A DNA stretch of 64,000 nt. It comes from Deltaproteobacteria bacterium. GTDB lineage: Bacteria; Desulfobacterota; Binatia; UTPRO1. Below the pieces are notes generated by a model. That model was not told where the DNA came from. It saw nothing but the letters and a program-made list of their open reading frames with translations, and searched no databases. Numbering within the stretch: position 1 is the stretch's first letter; each line of letters begins with the position of its first letter. This document shows, in pieces, positions 51,701-59,138 of the stretch. The stretch covers positions 24,666 through 88,665 of the forward strand of contig JAJCZP010000108.1 of assembly GCA_029262315.1 (NCBI GenBank), in the 5' to 3' direction. Both the position numbers and the translations under genes were made by a program.

Positions 51701-52363
51701 GCCTACGACATCGGCTTCGGCGGGCTCGACCACGTCCTCAGTCTGCGCCGCGACGTGAACGTTCTGGTCCTCGACACCGAGGCCTACTCGAACACGGGAG
51801 GCCAACAATCGAAGGCGACCCCGCTCGGCGCCGCGGCGAAATTTGCCGCGGCCGGCAAGAGCATCGCCAAGAAGGATCTCGGACTCGAAGCCATGAGCTA
51901 CGGCCACGTCTATGTCGCTCGCATTGCCTTTGGCGCCCGCGACATCCAGACGGTCAACGCGCTCCGTGAAGCGGAGGCCTTTCCAGGACCGTCGCTCGTG
52001 ATCGCGTACAGCCACTGCATCGCTCACGGCTACGATATGGCGCATGGCGCTGAGCAACAGAAGCTCGCGGTCGACTCCGGAATCTGGCCGCTCTACCGCT
52101 TTGATCCACGGCGCGTCGAAGATGGAGAGCCGCCACTCCATCTCGACTCAGGCGCACCCAAGGTCTCCGTCGAACGCTACATGCGCAACGAGGCACGCTT
52201 TCGGATGGTCGAGAAGCAGGACCCTGCACGTTTCAAGTTGCTTCAGGCGCTGGCCTCACGTGACGCGGAGAGACGGATCGCCATCTACCAGCAGCTGGCG
52301 GGCTTGAAAGTACCGCGGAGCGACGACCGGACGAAGGAGGATGCGGATCAGTCAGCCGCGTAG
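48773..52363 (+). CDS. nifJ: Pyruvate:ferredoxin (flavodoxin) oxidoreductase, single-chain
   Basis: 1196 residues, the full single-chain length. The N-terminal pyruvate/TPP pyrimidine domain (YPITPSSPMGE, about 23-33) is followed by the gamma domain (SDGTVGANKNSIK). Two ferredoxin clusters follow, CIQCNKCVLAC (about 693-703) and CTGCELCVAVC (about 750-760). The TPP part has CAGCGETPYLK and GDGWAYDIGFGG (about 972), then NTGGQ. It oxidises pyruvate to acetyl-CoA, reducing ferredoxin or flavodoxin. Reduced ferredoxin could supply the FNR at 44.4 kb. It is oxygen-sensitive in most organisms, which fits a micro-oxic role with hemerythrins nearby. Confidence 0.97.
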   Translation: MIARRVVALDGNEATALVAHRASEVIAIYPITPSSPMGELADEWSTQGRTNLWGTIPQVVEMQSEGGAAGAVHGSLQAGAMTTTFTASQGLLLMIPNMYKIAGELTAYCMHVAARTIATHALSIFGDHSDVMACRQTGFAMLASCSVQEAHDSAAIAHAATLRARVPFLHFFDGFRTSHEVAPIEALSEDDLSSLIDEPSVRAHRERALTPDKPVLRGTAQNPDVFFQAREAANCFYDACPAIVQEMMDRFAELTGRRYQLFDYAGHPDADRIVVVMGSGADTVRETVEWLVAAGERVGVVTVRLYRPFSVAAFTEALPCSARSIAVLDRTKEPGAVGEPLYQDVVAALVASGRFRDTADLRVVGGRYGLSSKEFTPAMAKAVFDELASSAPRTGFTVGIVDDVTHTSLPVDADFAIESDDTVRAVFFGLGSDGTVGANKNSIKIIAEETDHYAQGYFVYDSKKAGAMTISHLRFGPRPIGCHYLIREASFVACHQFGFLERYDVLAYAAPGATLLLNAPHPPDQLWDHLPREVQEQILEKKLDVYTIDAYRVAGEAGMGRRINTVMQTCFFAISGVLPPDDAIAKIKQTIAKTYGKKGEAVVARNFAVVDTTLAHLHRLAPGTEITASHDRPPMVAEEAPDFVQRVTAVMLANQGDLLPVSAFPVDGTWPTGTSKWEKRNIALEIPVWDDAVCIQCNKCVLACPHAAIRAKVYDVPALEGAPSTFATTDYRASDFKGAQYTLQVAPEDCTGCELCVAVCPAKDKANPRHKAINMAPQGPLREQERENYAFFLSIPEVDRSVVKLDNKGTQFLEPLFEYSGACAGCGETPYLKLLSQLFGDRLLIANATGCSSIYGGNLPTTPYTTNRDGRGPAWSNSLFEDNAEFGLGMRLALDAHIDHDTILLRTLAGQVGETLAEALLTADQSSEAGIAAQRERVAALRVKLRDLEGVDARRLEHLADYLVRKSVWLVGGDGWAYDIGFGGLDHVLSLRRDVNVLVLDTEAYSNTGGQQSKATPLGAAAKFAAAGKSIAKKDLGLEAMSYGHVYVARIAFGARDIQTVNALREAEAFPGPSLVIAYSHCIAHGYDMAHGAEQQKLAVDSGIWPLYRFDPRRVEDGEPPLHLDSGAPKVSVERYMRNEARFRMVEKQDPARFKLLQALASRDAERRIAIYQQLAGLKVPRSDDRTKEDADQSAA

Positions 52364-52369
52364 AACCCT

Positions 52370-53359
52370 ATGGATCTTGCGACGACCTATCTCGGCTTCC
52401 AGCTCCCGCATCCACTGATGCCCGGGGCATCGCCGCTGATCGAGAATCTCGACACGGTCCGAGAACTCGAGGACGCCGGCGCGGCGGCGATTGTGATGCG
52501 TTCGCTGTTCGAGGAGCAGATCACGGCCGAGCAACTCGGGGCCTTCCACAGCATGGAGTTGCATGCGGGCTCCCATCCCGAGGCACAGTCGTATTTCCCC
52601 GACACCGACGTTTTCGCGCTCGGCCCCGATGAGTACCTCGAGAAGATTCGCCGTATCAAAGAGGCGGTCGCGGTGCCGGTCATCGCCTCGCTGAACGGTA
52701 CGAGCATGGGGGGGTGGTTGGATTTCTCCCGGCGCATGGTCGAGGCGGGGGCCGACGCGCTCGAGCTGAACGTCTACTACCTGGCGACGGACCCCGACGA
52801 GAACGCCGCCATGGTGGAGGGGCGCATCGTCGAGATGCTCCGCGCCGTCAAGGCGCAGGTGCCAGTTCCCGTCGCGGTCAAACTCTCGCCCTTCTACTCC
52901 GCGCTCGCGCATCTGGCGCGCGAGCTCGATCGTGCCGGTGCCGACGGCCTCGTGCTCTTCAATCGATTTTATCAGCCCGATATCGACGTCGAGGCTCTCG
53001 AGGTCGATCGTCGGCTGCATCTCTCGGACTCGAGCGAGCTACCACTGCGATTGCGCTGGCTCGCGATCCTCGACGGCCACGTGCGTGCGTCCCTCGCGTG
53101 CTCGGGCGGAGTGCATTCCAGCCTTGACGCCATCAAGGCCGTCATGTGCGGCGCCCATGCCGTGCAGATGGTGTCCGGCCTCCTCCGGCGCGGGCCGGAT
53201 CAACTGCGCACGATACGCCAGGAGATCGCGGAGTGGTTGGAGACCCACGAATACGATTCCTTGCAGCAGATGCAGGGCAGCATGAGCCTCATTCATTGCC
53301 CCGATCCGAGCGCGTACGAACGCACCAATTACACCGAGATCCTTCATACTTGGCGCTAA
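52370..53359 (+). CDS. Dihydroorotate-dehydrogenase-like flavoprotein
   Basis: 329 residues, FMN TIM-barrel of the PyrD superfamily: YLGFQLPHPLMPGASPL at the start, VIASLNGTSMGGW, VAVKLSPFYS (FMN Lys) and CSGGVHSSLDAIK near the phosphate site. Such PyrD-like genes often stand next to PFOR, and their reaction is not established; pyrimidine synthesis is not implied. It starts 6 bp after the PFOR stop. Confidence 0.88.
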   Translation: MDLATTYLGFQLPHPLMPGASPLIENLDTVRELEDAGAAAIVMRSLFEEQITAEQLGAFHSMELHAGSHPEAQSYFPDTDVFALGPDEYLEKIRRIKEAVAVPVIASLNGTSMGGWLDFSRRMVEAGADALELNVYYLATDPDENAAMVEGRIVEMLRAVKAQVPVPVAVKLSPFYSALAHLARELDRAGADGLVLFNRFYQPDIDVEALEVDRRLHLSDSSELPLRLRWLAILDGHVRASLACSGGVHSSLDAIKAVMCGAHAVQMVSGLLRRGPDQLRTIRQEIAEWLETHEYDSLQQMQGSMSLIHCPDPSAYERTNYTEILHTWR

Positions 53360-53381
53360 GCCGCCCCGCGGAGAGCCTTCC

Positions 53382-54860
53382 ATGACCGAAGTCGATATCC
53401 GATCCGACCAACTGTCCCGGTTCCGCCCGATCGTCGGCCGGCACCGCCACTATCGCGCCGCCAAAATCGCCGAGCTGATTCGGACGCGCCTCGAGGGCCG
53501 CGCCCTCTGGAACGTCAATACGACTGCCGCCGGTGGCGGTGTCGCCGAGATGCTCCATGTGCTCCTGCCCTACGTTCGCGGCGCCGGTGCCGATGCCCGT
53601 TGGCTCGTGATGGACGGCGATCCGGACTTCTTTCGAGTCACGAAGCGCCTGCACCACGCATTGCATGGCTCGCTCGGTGACGGCTCGCCTCTGGACGACG
53701 ACGCGCACGCGATCTACGACGCGTGCGCCCGCGCCAACCTTCCCTACCTCGACCGGGTGCGCCCGCGAGACATCGTCCTGCTCCACGACCCGCAGACGGC
53801 GGGCCTCGCCGCGCCGCTCATGGAGGCCGGTGCGCAGGTGATCTGGCGATGTCATATCGGCCACGACGGGAGGGACGCCGAGGTGGAGGCGGGATGGCAT
53901 TTCCTCGACCGCTACCTCCGTGACGTTCCGGCCTTCGTGTTCTCGCGCCGTGCCTACGTGCCGCGACAGTACCAGTCGCGAACGACGATCATCACGCCGA
54001 GTATCGACGCGTTCTGTCCGAAGAACCAAGAGCTCGACGACGATACCGCGCGCGCGATTCTCGTGCACACCGGGCTCGTCGAGGGGCCCATGGGTCCCGG
54101 ATCGCCAACCTTCACACGCAACGACGGCACGTCCGCCGACGTCAATCGCCGTGCCGAGGTCGTCCGGTCCGGGCGAGCCCCGAGCTGGGACACCCCGCTC
54201 GTCGTACAGGTGTCGCGGTGGGACCCCTTGAAGGACATGGCCGGCGTCATGCACGGCTTCGCGCGACTGGCGGAGACCGATGCTTCGCTCGGGGCGCATC
54301 TCGTGCTCGCCGGCCCGAACGTGAGCGCGGTCACCGATGATCCCGAGGGTGCTGTGACCTTCAAAGAGGTCGTCGCCGCCTGGGGGGCATTGCCCGCCGA
54401 GATCAGGGAGCGCGTACACTTGGCGTCGCTTCCCATGGCAGACATCCAGGAAAACGCCGCCATGGTGAACGCACTGCAACGACATGCGGCCATCATCGTG
54501 CAGAAGAGCTTGCACGAGGGATTCGGTCTGACCGTGACGGAGGCGATGTGGAAGAGACGCCCGGTCGTCGCCAGCGCCGTTGGGGGCATTCAGGACCAGA
54601 TCGTCGACGGGGTGCACGGCGTGCTCCTGCGCGATCCGACCGACCTCCAGGCCTTCTCGGACGCCATGGCCGGTATCCTAGACAACGACGAGCTCGCCGC
54701 CCACCTCGGCAAGAACGCCGAGGAACGTGTGCGTGAGCGCTTCCTCGGACTCGGGCACCTGGTCAAGTACGCTCGCTTGATCGATCGGCTCGACCGCGAA
54801 CGTGGCGCCAAGCGCCGCGCGCCCGCCCGTCAGACCGACCCGAGCCGTGCCCGTCGGTAG
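53382..54860 (+). CDS. treT: Trehalose glycosyltransferring synthase (TreT-type GT4)
   Basis: 492 residues. WNVNTTAAGGGVAEMLHVLLPY (about 43-64) is the TreT N-terminal donor-site segment. HDPQTAGL and WRCHIGHD follow, and the GT-B C-terminal domain has the E-x7-E region in EGFGLTVTEAMWKRRPVV. TreT joins NDP-glucose and glucose to give trehalose reversibly, yielding an osmoprotectant or carbon store. It ends the USP-PFOR operon, 22 bp after the PyrD-like gene. Confidence 0.88.
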   Translation: MTEVDIRSDQLSRFRPIVGRHRHYRAAKIAELIRTRLEGRALWNVNTTAAGGGVAEMLHVLLPYVRGAGADARWLVMDGDPDFFRVTKRLHHALHGSLGDGSPLDDDAHAIYDACARANLPYLDRVRPRDIVLLHDPQTAGLAAPLMEAGAQVIWRCHIGHDGRDAEVEAGWHFLDRYLRDVPAFVFSRRAYVPRQYQSRTTIITPSIDAFCPKNQELDDDTARAILVHTGLVEGPMGPGSPTFTRNDGTSADVNRRAEVVRSGRAPSWDTPLVVQVSRWDPLKDMAGVMHGFARLAETDASLGAHLVLAGPNVSAVTDDPEGAVTFKEVVAAWGALPAEIRERVHLASLPMADIQENAAMVNALQRHAAIIVQKSLHEGFGLTVTEAMWKRRPVVASAVGGIQDQIVDGVHGVLLRDPTDLQAFSDAMAGILDNDELAAHLGKNAEERVRERFLGLGHLVKYARLIDRLDRERGAKRRAPARQTDPSRARR

Positions 54861-54875
54861 GGAGCCCGAGGATTC

Positions 54876-54891
54876 TTCGCGGAACTGGGAG
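54876..54891. promoter_or_regulatory. Candidate enhancer-binding-protein site
   Basis: TTCGC-GGAACT-GGGAG, one mismatch to TTCNC-N6-GNGAA, about 126 bp upstream of the start point expected from the promoter at 54984. A second imperfect palindrome (CCTGGAAT-TGAG-ATTCCGGG) lies at 54911-54930, about 90 bp upstream. Confidence 0.4.
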
Positions 54892-54983
54892 GCGTGCGTT
54901 CGCGGCAGTTCCTGGAATTGAGATTCCGGGAGTTCCCACGCCCGCATCTCGCGCAACCACGAGCGTCGAGCAGCGGACGATAC

Positions 54984-54999
54984 GGGTACGCTAGTTGCA
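54984..54999 (+). promoter_or_regulatory. Sigma-54 promoter for the FAD/NAD oxidoreductase and PFK
   Basis: GGGTAC-GCTAG-TTGCA, GG and GC ten bases apart. The expected start point near 55010 is about four bases before the ATG at 55014, again nearly leaderless. Confidence 0.55.
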
Positions 55000-55013
55000 G
55001 TCTCATAGAAGCC

Positions 55014-55910
55014 ATGAGCGATCTTGCGTACACCCCGAGTCCCCGCGTGGCACAGATCGGCTCGATCATCCGTGAGTCGGCAAGCACCCACACGCTTGTG
55101 TTGGTGCTGCAGTCGCCCGCCCCCGAGCTTGACGCAGCGCGTCCTGGTCAGTTCATCGTGGTGTCCGTCTTTGGACACGGCGAGGCGGCGTTCGTGCTCT
55201 CGAGCCTGCCGGGTCCGGGGAGTCTCCCCGGAACGGTGGGATGCGTGCCTGGAAGCGTCGTCGTGACAGTTCGCCGCGCCGGTGACCTCAGCGCGGCGCT
55301 GCTCGACCTCCCCGTGGGAGCGACGGTCGGCGTCCGGGGCCCGTACGGGTGCGGCTTTCCGCGCAGCGATCTCGCGCAGCCGACGATCTACGTCGCGGGG
55401 GGCTGCGGATTGGCGGCGCTCAAGGCCGCGATCGACCTTCACATCGCGACGCGACCGTTCGCGACCGACATCGCCGTGGTGTACGGCGCACGCACCCCGG
55501 ATGCCCGCGTGCTCCGATCGGCCCTCGAGGCGTGGAGCTACGCCGAGAACGTACTCGTGCTCGAATGCGTGGAGGAGGCTGATGACGCGTGGCAAGGCCG
55601 ACGCGGCACGGTCGTCGACCACCTACCCGACGCGCTCGCCCGGGCCCGGCCGACCCGCGCGGCGATTAGTGGCCCTGCCGCGATGCTACGGCCGATTGCG
55701 GAGACGCTGATCCGCGCCGGGATCGACGCCTCCCAGGTGCATCTCGCCGTCGAGCACTCCATGGAGTGCGCCACCGGAGCGGGTGGGCACGACGATCTGA
55801 ACCACCGCCGCCTGTGTACTGACGGCCCGGTGTTCTCGTATGCCGAGCTACGCGGGCGGCCGGATGCTTTCGGGCCGCCGCCCGGTCCCAGCACCGCTCT
55901 CGCGCGCTGA
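55014..55910 (+). CDS. FAD/NAD(P)-binding oxidoreductase (hydrogenase-gamma/DHODB type) lacking its 2Fe-2S ligands
   Basis: 298 residues. The FAD barrel (GQFIVVSVFGHGEA, VLSSLP), the NAD domain (YVAGGCGLAALKAA, about 126-139; YGARTPDA) and the C-terminal DGPVFSYAEL place it with the gamma subunits of sulfhydrogenases and PyrK-like electron-transfer proteins. These end with a 2Fe-2S loop of four Cys. Here only C252 and C268 remain; the middle CGxC is replaced by GAGGHDD. It may work as a bare flavoprotein. It is followed by the phosphofructokinase gene 52 bp downstream. Confidence 0.85.
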   Translation: MSDLAYTPSPRVAQIGSIIRESASTHTLVLVLQSPAPELDAARPGQFIVVSVFGHGEAAFVLSSLPGPGSLPGTVGCVPGSVVVTVRRAGDLSAALLDLPVGATVGVRGPYGCGFPRSDLAQPTIYVAGGCGLAALKAAIDLHIATRPFATDIAVVYGARTPDARVLRSALEAWSYAENVLVLECVEEADDAWQGRRGTVVDHLPDALARARPTRAAISGPAAMLRPIAETLIRAGIDASQVHLAVEHSMECATGAGGHDDLNHRRLCTDGPVFSYAELRGRPDAFGPPPGPSTALAR

Positions 55911-55962
55911 GGGCTCTCGCATCAAGCAGAAATCCGCTACATAGTGCGACGGGGGCTCAGTC

Positions 55963-57258
55963 ATGGCGAATCGTAAAAAGCTCGCGATCCTCGTGGGTGG
56001 CGGGCCGGCGCCCGGCATCAACGCAGTCATTAGTGCCGCGACAATTCGCGCCGTGCTCGGGGGCGTCGACGTTCTCGGCATACGCGATGGGTTCGAGTGG
56101 ATTATGCACGGTGACATCGATCACGTGCGCCCGCTCACCATTCGTGACGTGAGTCGCATCCATGTTCGCGGTGGATCGTACATCGGCATCTCGCGCGCGA
56201 ACCCGACGCGAGACCCGGAGCATCTCGAGAACGTCGTGACGTCCCTGCTCCGACTGAACGTGTCACAGCTGATCACGATCGGTGGCGACGACACGGCCTT
56301 CTCGGCGATGAAGCTCGCGGAGCGCTCCGCCGGGCGCATTCGGGTCGTGCACGTTCCCAAGACGATCGACAACGATCTGGATCTCCCGCCGGACATCGAC
56401 ACGTTCGGGTATCGGACCGCCCGCCACTTCGGTTCCGAGATCGTGAAGAACATCATGGTCGACGCCCAGACGACGTCGCGCTGGTATTTCATCATCGCGA
56501 TGGGGCGCAAAACCGGCCACCTCGCCCTCGGCATTGGCAAAGCAGCCGGAGCGACCGTCACCCTGATTCCAGAAGAGTTCGGGCCGGATGGCATTCGCCT
56601 GAAAGCGATCGTGGACACTCTGGTGGGCGCGATCATCAAGCGTCTCAGCTATGGCCGGCGCGACGGCGTAGCGGTCGTCGCCGAGGGTGTCGTCCTCGGG
56701 ATGCACCCCGAGGACATGGCCTACCTCCCCGACGTCGAACGCGATGCGCACGGCAACCTGCGCATCGCCGAGGTCGATATCGGCGAAACGCTCAAGAAGG
56801 CCGTGCAGGTCCGGCTCCGTGAGCTGGAAGTCAAAAGCACCATCGTAGCCAAGAACATCGGCTACGAGCTGCGCTGCGCCGACCCCATTCCGGACGATCT
56901 CGAGTACACCCGCGACCTCGGGTACTGCGCCGCCAAGCATCTCCTCGACGGCGGCAATGCGTCGATGGTGTCTCTGCAAGGAGGTCGCTTCGTCGCCGTG
57001 TCGTTCGCTTCCATGCTCGATGCAGAGACCGGCCGTGCGCGGATCCGCGCAGTGGATGTCTCGTCCGTCCGCTACGCGATCGGTCGGCGCTTCATGATCC
57101 GACTTCGGCGTGATGACTTCGAGGATCCACACGAGCTTGCGAAGTTCGCCGCAACCGCACGGATGTCCCTCGAGAAGTTTCGCGAGGAGTTCGAATACCT
57201 GATGTCGCTGGAGCCCCCGCAGCTCCAGCTCGAGCCCCCGGAGGCCGCTACCACCTGA
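55963..57258 (+). CDS. 6-Phosphofructokinase, PPi-dependent type
   Basis: 431 residues. GGDDTAFSA (about 107-115) has Asp where ATP-PFKs have Gly, and PKTIDNDLD (about 131-139) has Lys where ATP-PFKs have Gly. Both are accepted signs of pyrophosphate as phospho-donor. MGRKTGHLAL carries the fructose-6-P site. The enzyme is reversible and saves ATP, so it can work in glycolysis or gluconeogenesis under energy limitation. It is second in the sigma-54 unit at 54984 and convergent with the orphan gene downstream. Confidence 0.93.
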   Translation: MANRKKLAILVGGGPAPGINAVISAATIRAVLGGVDVLGIRDGFEWIMHGDIDHVRPLTIRDVSRIHVRGGSYIGISRANPTRDPEHLENVVTSLLRLNVSQLITIGGDDTAFSAMKLAERSAGRIRVVHVPKTIDNDLDLPPDIDTFGYRTARHFGSEIVKNIMVDAQTTSRWYFIIAMGRKTGHLALGIGKAAGATVTLIPEEFGPDGIRLKAIVDTLVGAIIKRLSYGRRDGVAVVAEGVVLGMHPEDMAYLPDVERDAHGNLRIAEVDIGETLKKAVQVRLRELEVKSTIVAKNIGYELRCADPIPDDLEYTRDLGYCAAKHLLDGGNASMVSLQGGRFVAVSFASMLDAETGRARIRAVDVSSVRYAIGRRFMIRLRRDDFEDPHELAKFAATARMSLEKFREEFEYLMSLEPPQLQLEPPEAATT

Positions 57259-57267
57259 CGGCGAGCG

Positions 57268-57642
57268 TCAGCCTATGGCCGCCGCCTTGTCCATGATGCA
57301 GATGTAGACGCAATCCTGGCGCACCTCGTTGATGTCAACGCCGAAATTTATGATGTTGTGGTTCTGGAGATCTACGAGAATCGCATGGTTCGGGCAGTGG
57401 TAGGTAAACCTAAAGAAAAACTTGTCACCTATCCGATCCAAGATCTGCTCCATGATCTCCATGTCGGTATGCGCGATCTCGCTCCGACGTTCCTCGAACT
57501 CGAGGAAGGGCATTTGAAAGAGGTGCTCGAATGCGGCCGGTAGCGCCTCGGACCCACGGAAGAATGCGGCGATGCTGTCGACCTCCCAGATTTCGAAGTT
57601 CGAATACTGCGAGCATGTCTCTCGGAAGTCCTGAACCAACAT
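57268..57642 (-). CDS. Orphan 124-residue protein
   Basis: No family recognised. It is rich in Phe, Ile and acidic residues, with a likely alpha/beta fold: NFEIWEVDSIAAFFRG, then KFFFRFTYHCPNHAILVDL and INEVRQDCVYICIMD. Three Cys lie in the second half. No signal peptide or membrane helix. The second half uses more A/T-ending codons (TTT, AGG, ATA, AAT) than its neighbours, which may mark a more recent arrival. It starts 3 bp after the hemerythrin stop, so the two are probably co-expressed. Confidence 0.65.
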   Translation of the reverse strand: MLVQDFRETCSQYSNFEIWEVDSIAAFFRGSEALPAAFEHLFQMPFLEFEERRSEIAHTDMEIMEQILDRIGDKFFFRFTYHCPNHAILVDLQNHNIINFGVDINEVRQDCVYICIMDKAAAIG

Positions 57643-57645
57643 CCG

Positions 57646-58353
57646 CTACGACCCCTGCGTCGGCGAGACGGCCCGTGTGGGGTTGGATGCGTCCGACTCG
57701 CGCGCAAGACTCTCGAGCTCATCCTCGCTCAAGAACTCCTGCGCCAACGCAAAGGCAATCCGGTCTTCACGGAACATATGCAGACGTAGCATCTTGATAA
57801 GCGCTTCGCATCGTTCAACCGCGATCGAGAGGACGATCCCTTTCGAAGCGGGATCCTGTAGTCGGTACGCCAGCGCGGAGAATCCCATCGCCAGCGCGCT
57901 GATTCGTACCGCTTCGATATGCTCCCCCTCGAGGACAGACACCGGGGTCACCGGGTTGGGGCCGCAGCTGTGCTCGCCGCGTTCCAGCATCTTGCGTCGC
58001 AGTATCGGGAATAGCTCCCGCTCTTCACGTCGATTGTGGCCAACCACGTCGGAGTCGAAGTAGTCGAAGAAGACCTTGATCTCGGCGAATCGTTGTTCCG
58101 AGATCTCGCCTTCACGGCGAATCTCGGCGACGAGGGATTCGAGCCGTGCCAGATGCTCGGAATACTGCGCGTGTTCCTCCACAAACGTCCGGAGGTACGG
58201 ATGCATGTTCTCCGGAGTCACACCGTTGTTCACTGGCTGCGCGTACTCATCGGGTGGATCGAAGGGCGAGGACCCCTTCTGGGCATCGAAATCCACGGTG
58301 CCCTGCGGGTGCAGGGGGTCGATCTGCTTCAGGCGCTTTTGATCGAGGTCCAT
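57646..58353 (-). CDS. Hemerythrin HHE-domain protein
   Basis: 235 residues. An N-terminal 45-residue polar leader precedes a four-helix bundle: FVEEHAQYSEHLARL (about 57-71), FDSDVVGHNRREERELFPIL (about 97-116), EGEHIEAVRISAL (about 137) and RLHMFREDRIAFALAQEF (about 185-202). His/Glu positions fit a diiron O2- or NO-binding site. A GPNP region after helix 2 is an insertion relative to the short form at 23.4 kb. Co-transcribed with the orphan downstream. Confidence 0.85.
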   Translation of the reverse strand: MDLDQKRLKQIDPLHPQGTVDFDAQKGSSPFDPPDEYAQPVNNGVTPENMHPYLRTFVEEHAQYSEHLARLESLVAEIRREGEISEQRFAEIKVFFDYFDSDVVGHNRREERELFPILRRKMLERGEHSCGPNPVTPVSVLEGEHIEAVRISALAMGFSALAYRLQDPASKGIVLSIAVERCEALIKMLRLHMFREDRIAFALAQEFLSEDELESLARESDASNPTRAVSPTQGS

Positions 58354-58463
58354 CAGGCCATCCTTCTCAAGTCTCCCGAAGAAAACGGAGGTTGTCGGCT
58401 CACGGTTCCCGTTGCGTGGCCTGACACCTATCTATGAGACACCTCAGGGTCTGGCAACACGCC

Positions 58464-58479
58464 TGCAACGGTCCCACCG
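58464..58479 (-). promoter_or_regulatory. Weak sigma-54-like sequence upstream of hemerythrin
   Basis: On the minus strand: CGGTGG-GACCG-TTGCA. GG/GC spacing and TTGCA fit, but the -24 half is poor and no shared palindrome was found nearby. The expected start point near 58453 would leave a 100-base leader. The remaining gap, 58354-58566, shows no gene. Confidence 0.25.
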
Positions 58480-58566
58480 ACGCGTTCCTGCGCCTGCGGT
58501 CGCCGGACGAGGTAGCGACAGAGGCGCTCGAGTCGCTACCTGAAAGGATCCGGTGCAGGCTTCCCA

Positions 58567-58923
58567 TCAGGCATCGCCACCGGGGCGCAGCCGCACGCGC
58601 ATGGCGCCGTCCTCGCCGCGCGCGTCGGGATCGGGGCTCGCGCTCTCGACCCAACGGTGCCCTTCCTTCGCGAGCCAACGCGGTACGACTTCGCGGAGAA
58701 TCCCGTGCCCGCCCGGACTGCCCCGACCCTTTCCATAGATGATGCGCACGTCGCGATGCCCGTCGGTGGCCGCGTCGCGGACGAAGCGCTCGGTAGCGGC
58801 GAGCGCGTCTTTGACACCGAGACCGTGGAGGTCGAGGACCGGGCTCCCTCGTCCGAGCGCCGGGCTCGCGCGCCGAAGGAGCGCGGTCAGCAGGCGATCG
58901 AGTAGATTTCCGAGAGCCGACAT
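58567..58923 (-). CDS. Smr-domain protein (MutS2 C-terminal type)
   Basis: 118 residues from an ATG with AGGAAGG directly upstream. VLDLHGLGVKDAL (about 30-42; the LDxH motif) and IIYGKGRGSPGGHGILREVVPRWL (TGxG-type loop) are Smr hallmarks. Stand-alone Smr proteins are DNA- or RNA-nicking enzymes; some rescue collided ribosomes. It is divergent from the histidine kinase gene. Confidence 0.88.
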   Translation of the reverse strand: MSALGNLLDRLLTALLRRASPALGRGSPVLDLHGLGVKDALAATERFVRDAATDGHRDVRIIYGKGRGSPGGHGILREVVPRWLAKEGHRWVESASPDPDARGEDGAMRVRLRPGGDA

Positions 58924-59025
58924 ATCCTTCCTGCGCTTTCTCATGCCTGAGCGATCCGAGGCTGTCGACGACCGCACGCTCGTATTGTGGGGGTGTGCCA
59001 GGGGTGTGTCGCCGTTGGCATCGTG

Positions 59026-59054
59026 GTGTGCCATCGCGTTTGCGAGTGGCACAC
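59026..59054. promoter_or_regulatory. Long imperfect hairpin/palindrome upstream of the kinase gene
   Basis: GTGTGCCA (59026-59033) and TGGCACAC (59047-59054) are perfect inverted arms. Inside them TCGC and GCGA pair around a GTTT loop, leaving one bulged G, so up to 12 pairs form. A further GTGTGCCA is at 58993-59000. It differs from the TTCNC site and may be an operator for the Smr and kinase genes or a structured RNA. No T-run follows, so it is not a classic terminator. Confidence 0.45.
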
Positions 59055-59138
59055 TGTCTCAAAACGGACGCATGGGCATGTGCCGTGGCGGGAGCGCTAT
59101 GCTCGGCGATACGGGGGCTTTGGCGGTGTTCCGTCGCC

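Noticed and set aside
52370..53359. pyrD of pyrimidine synthesis
   Set aside because: No pyrimidine genes are nearby and it sits directly after PFOR, as a distinct PyrD-like group does in other genomes.
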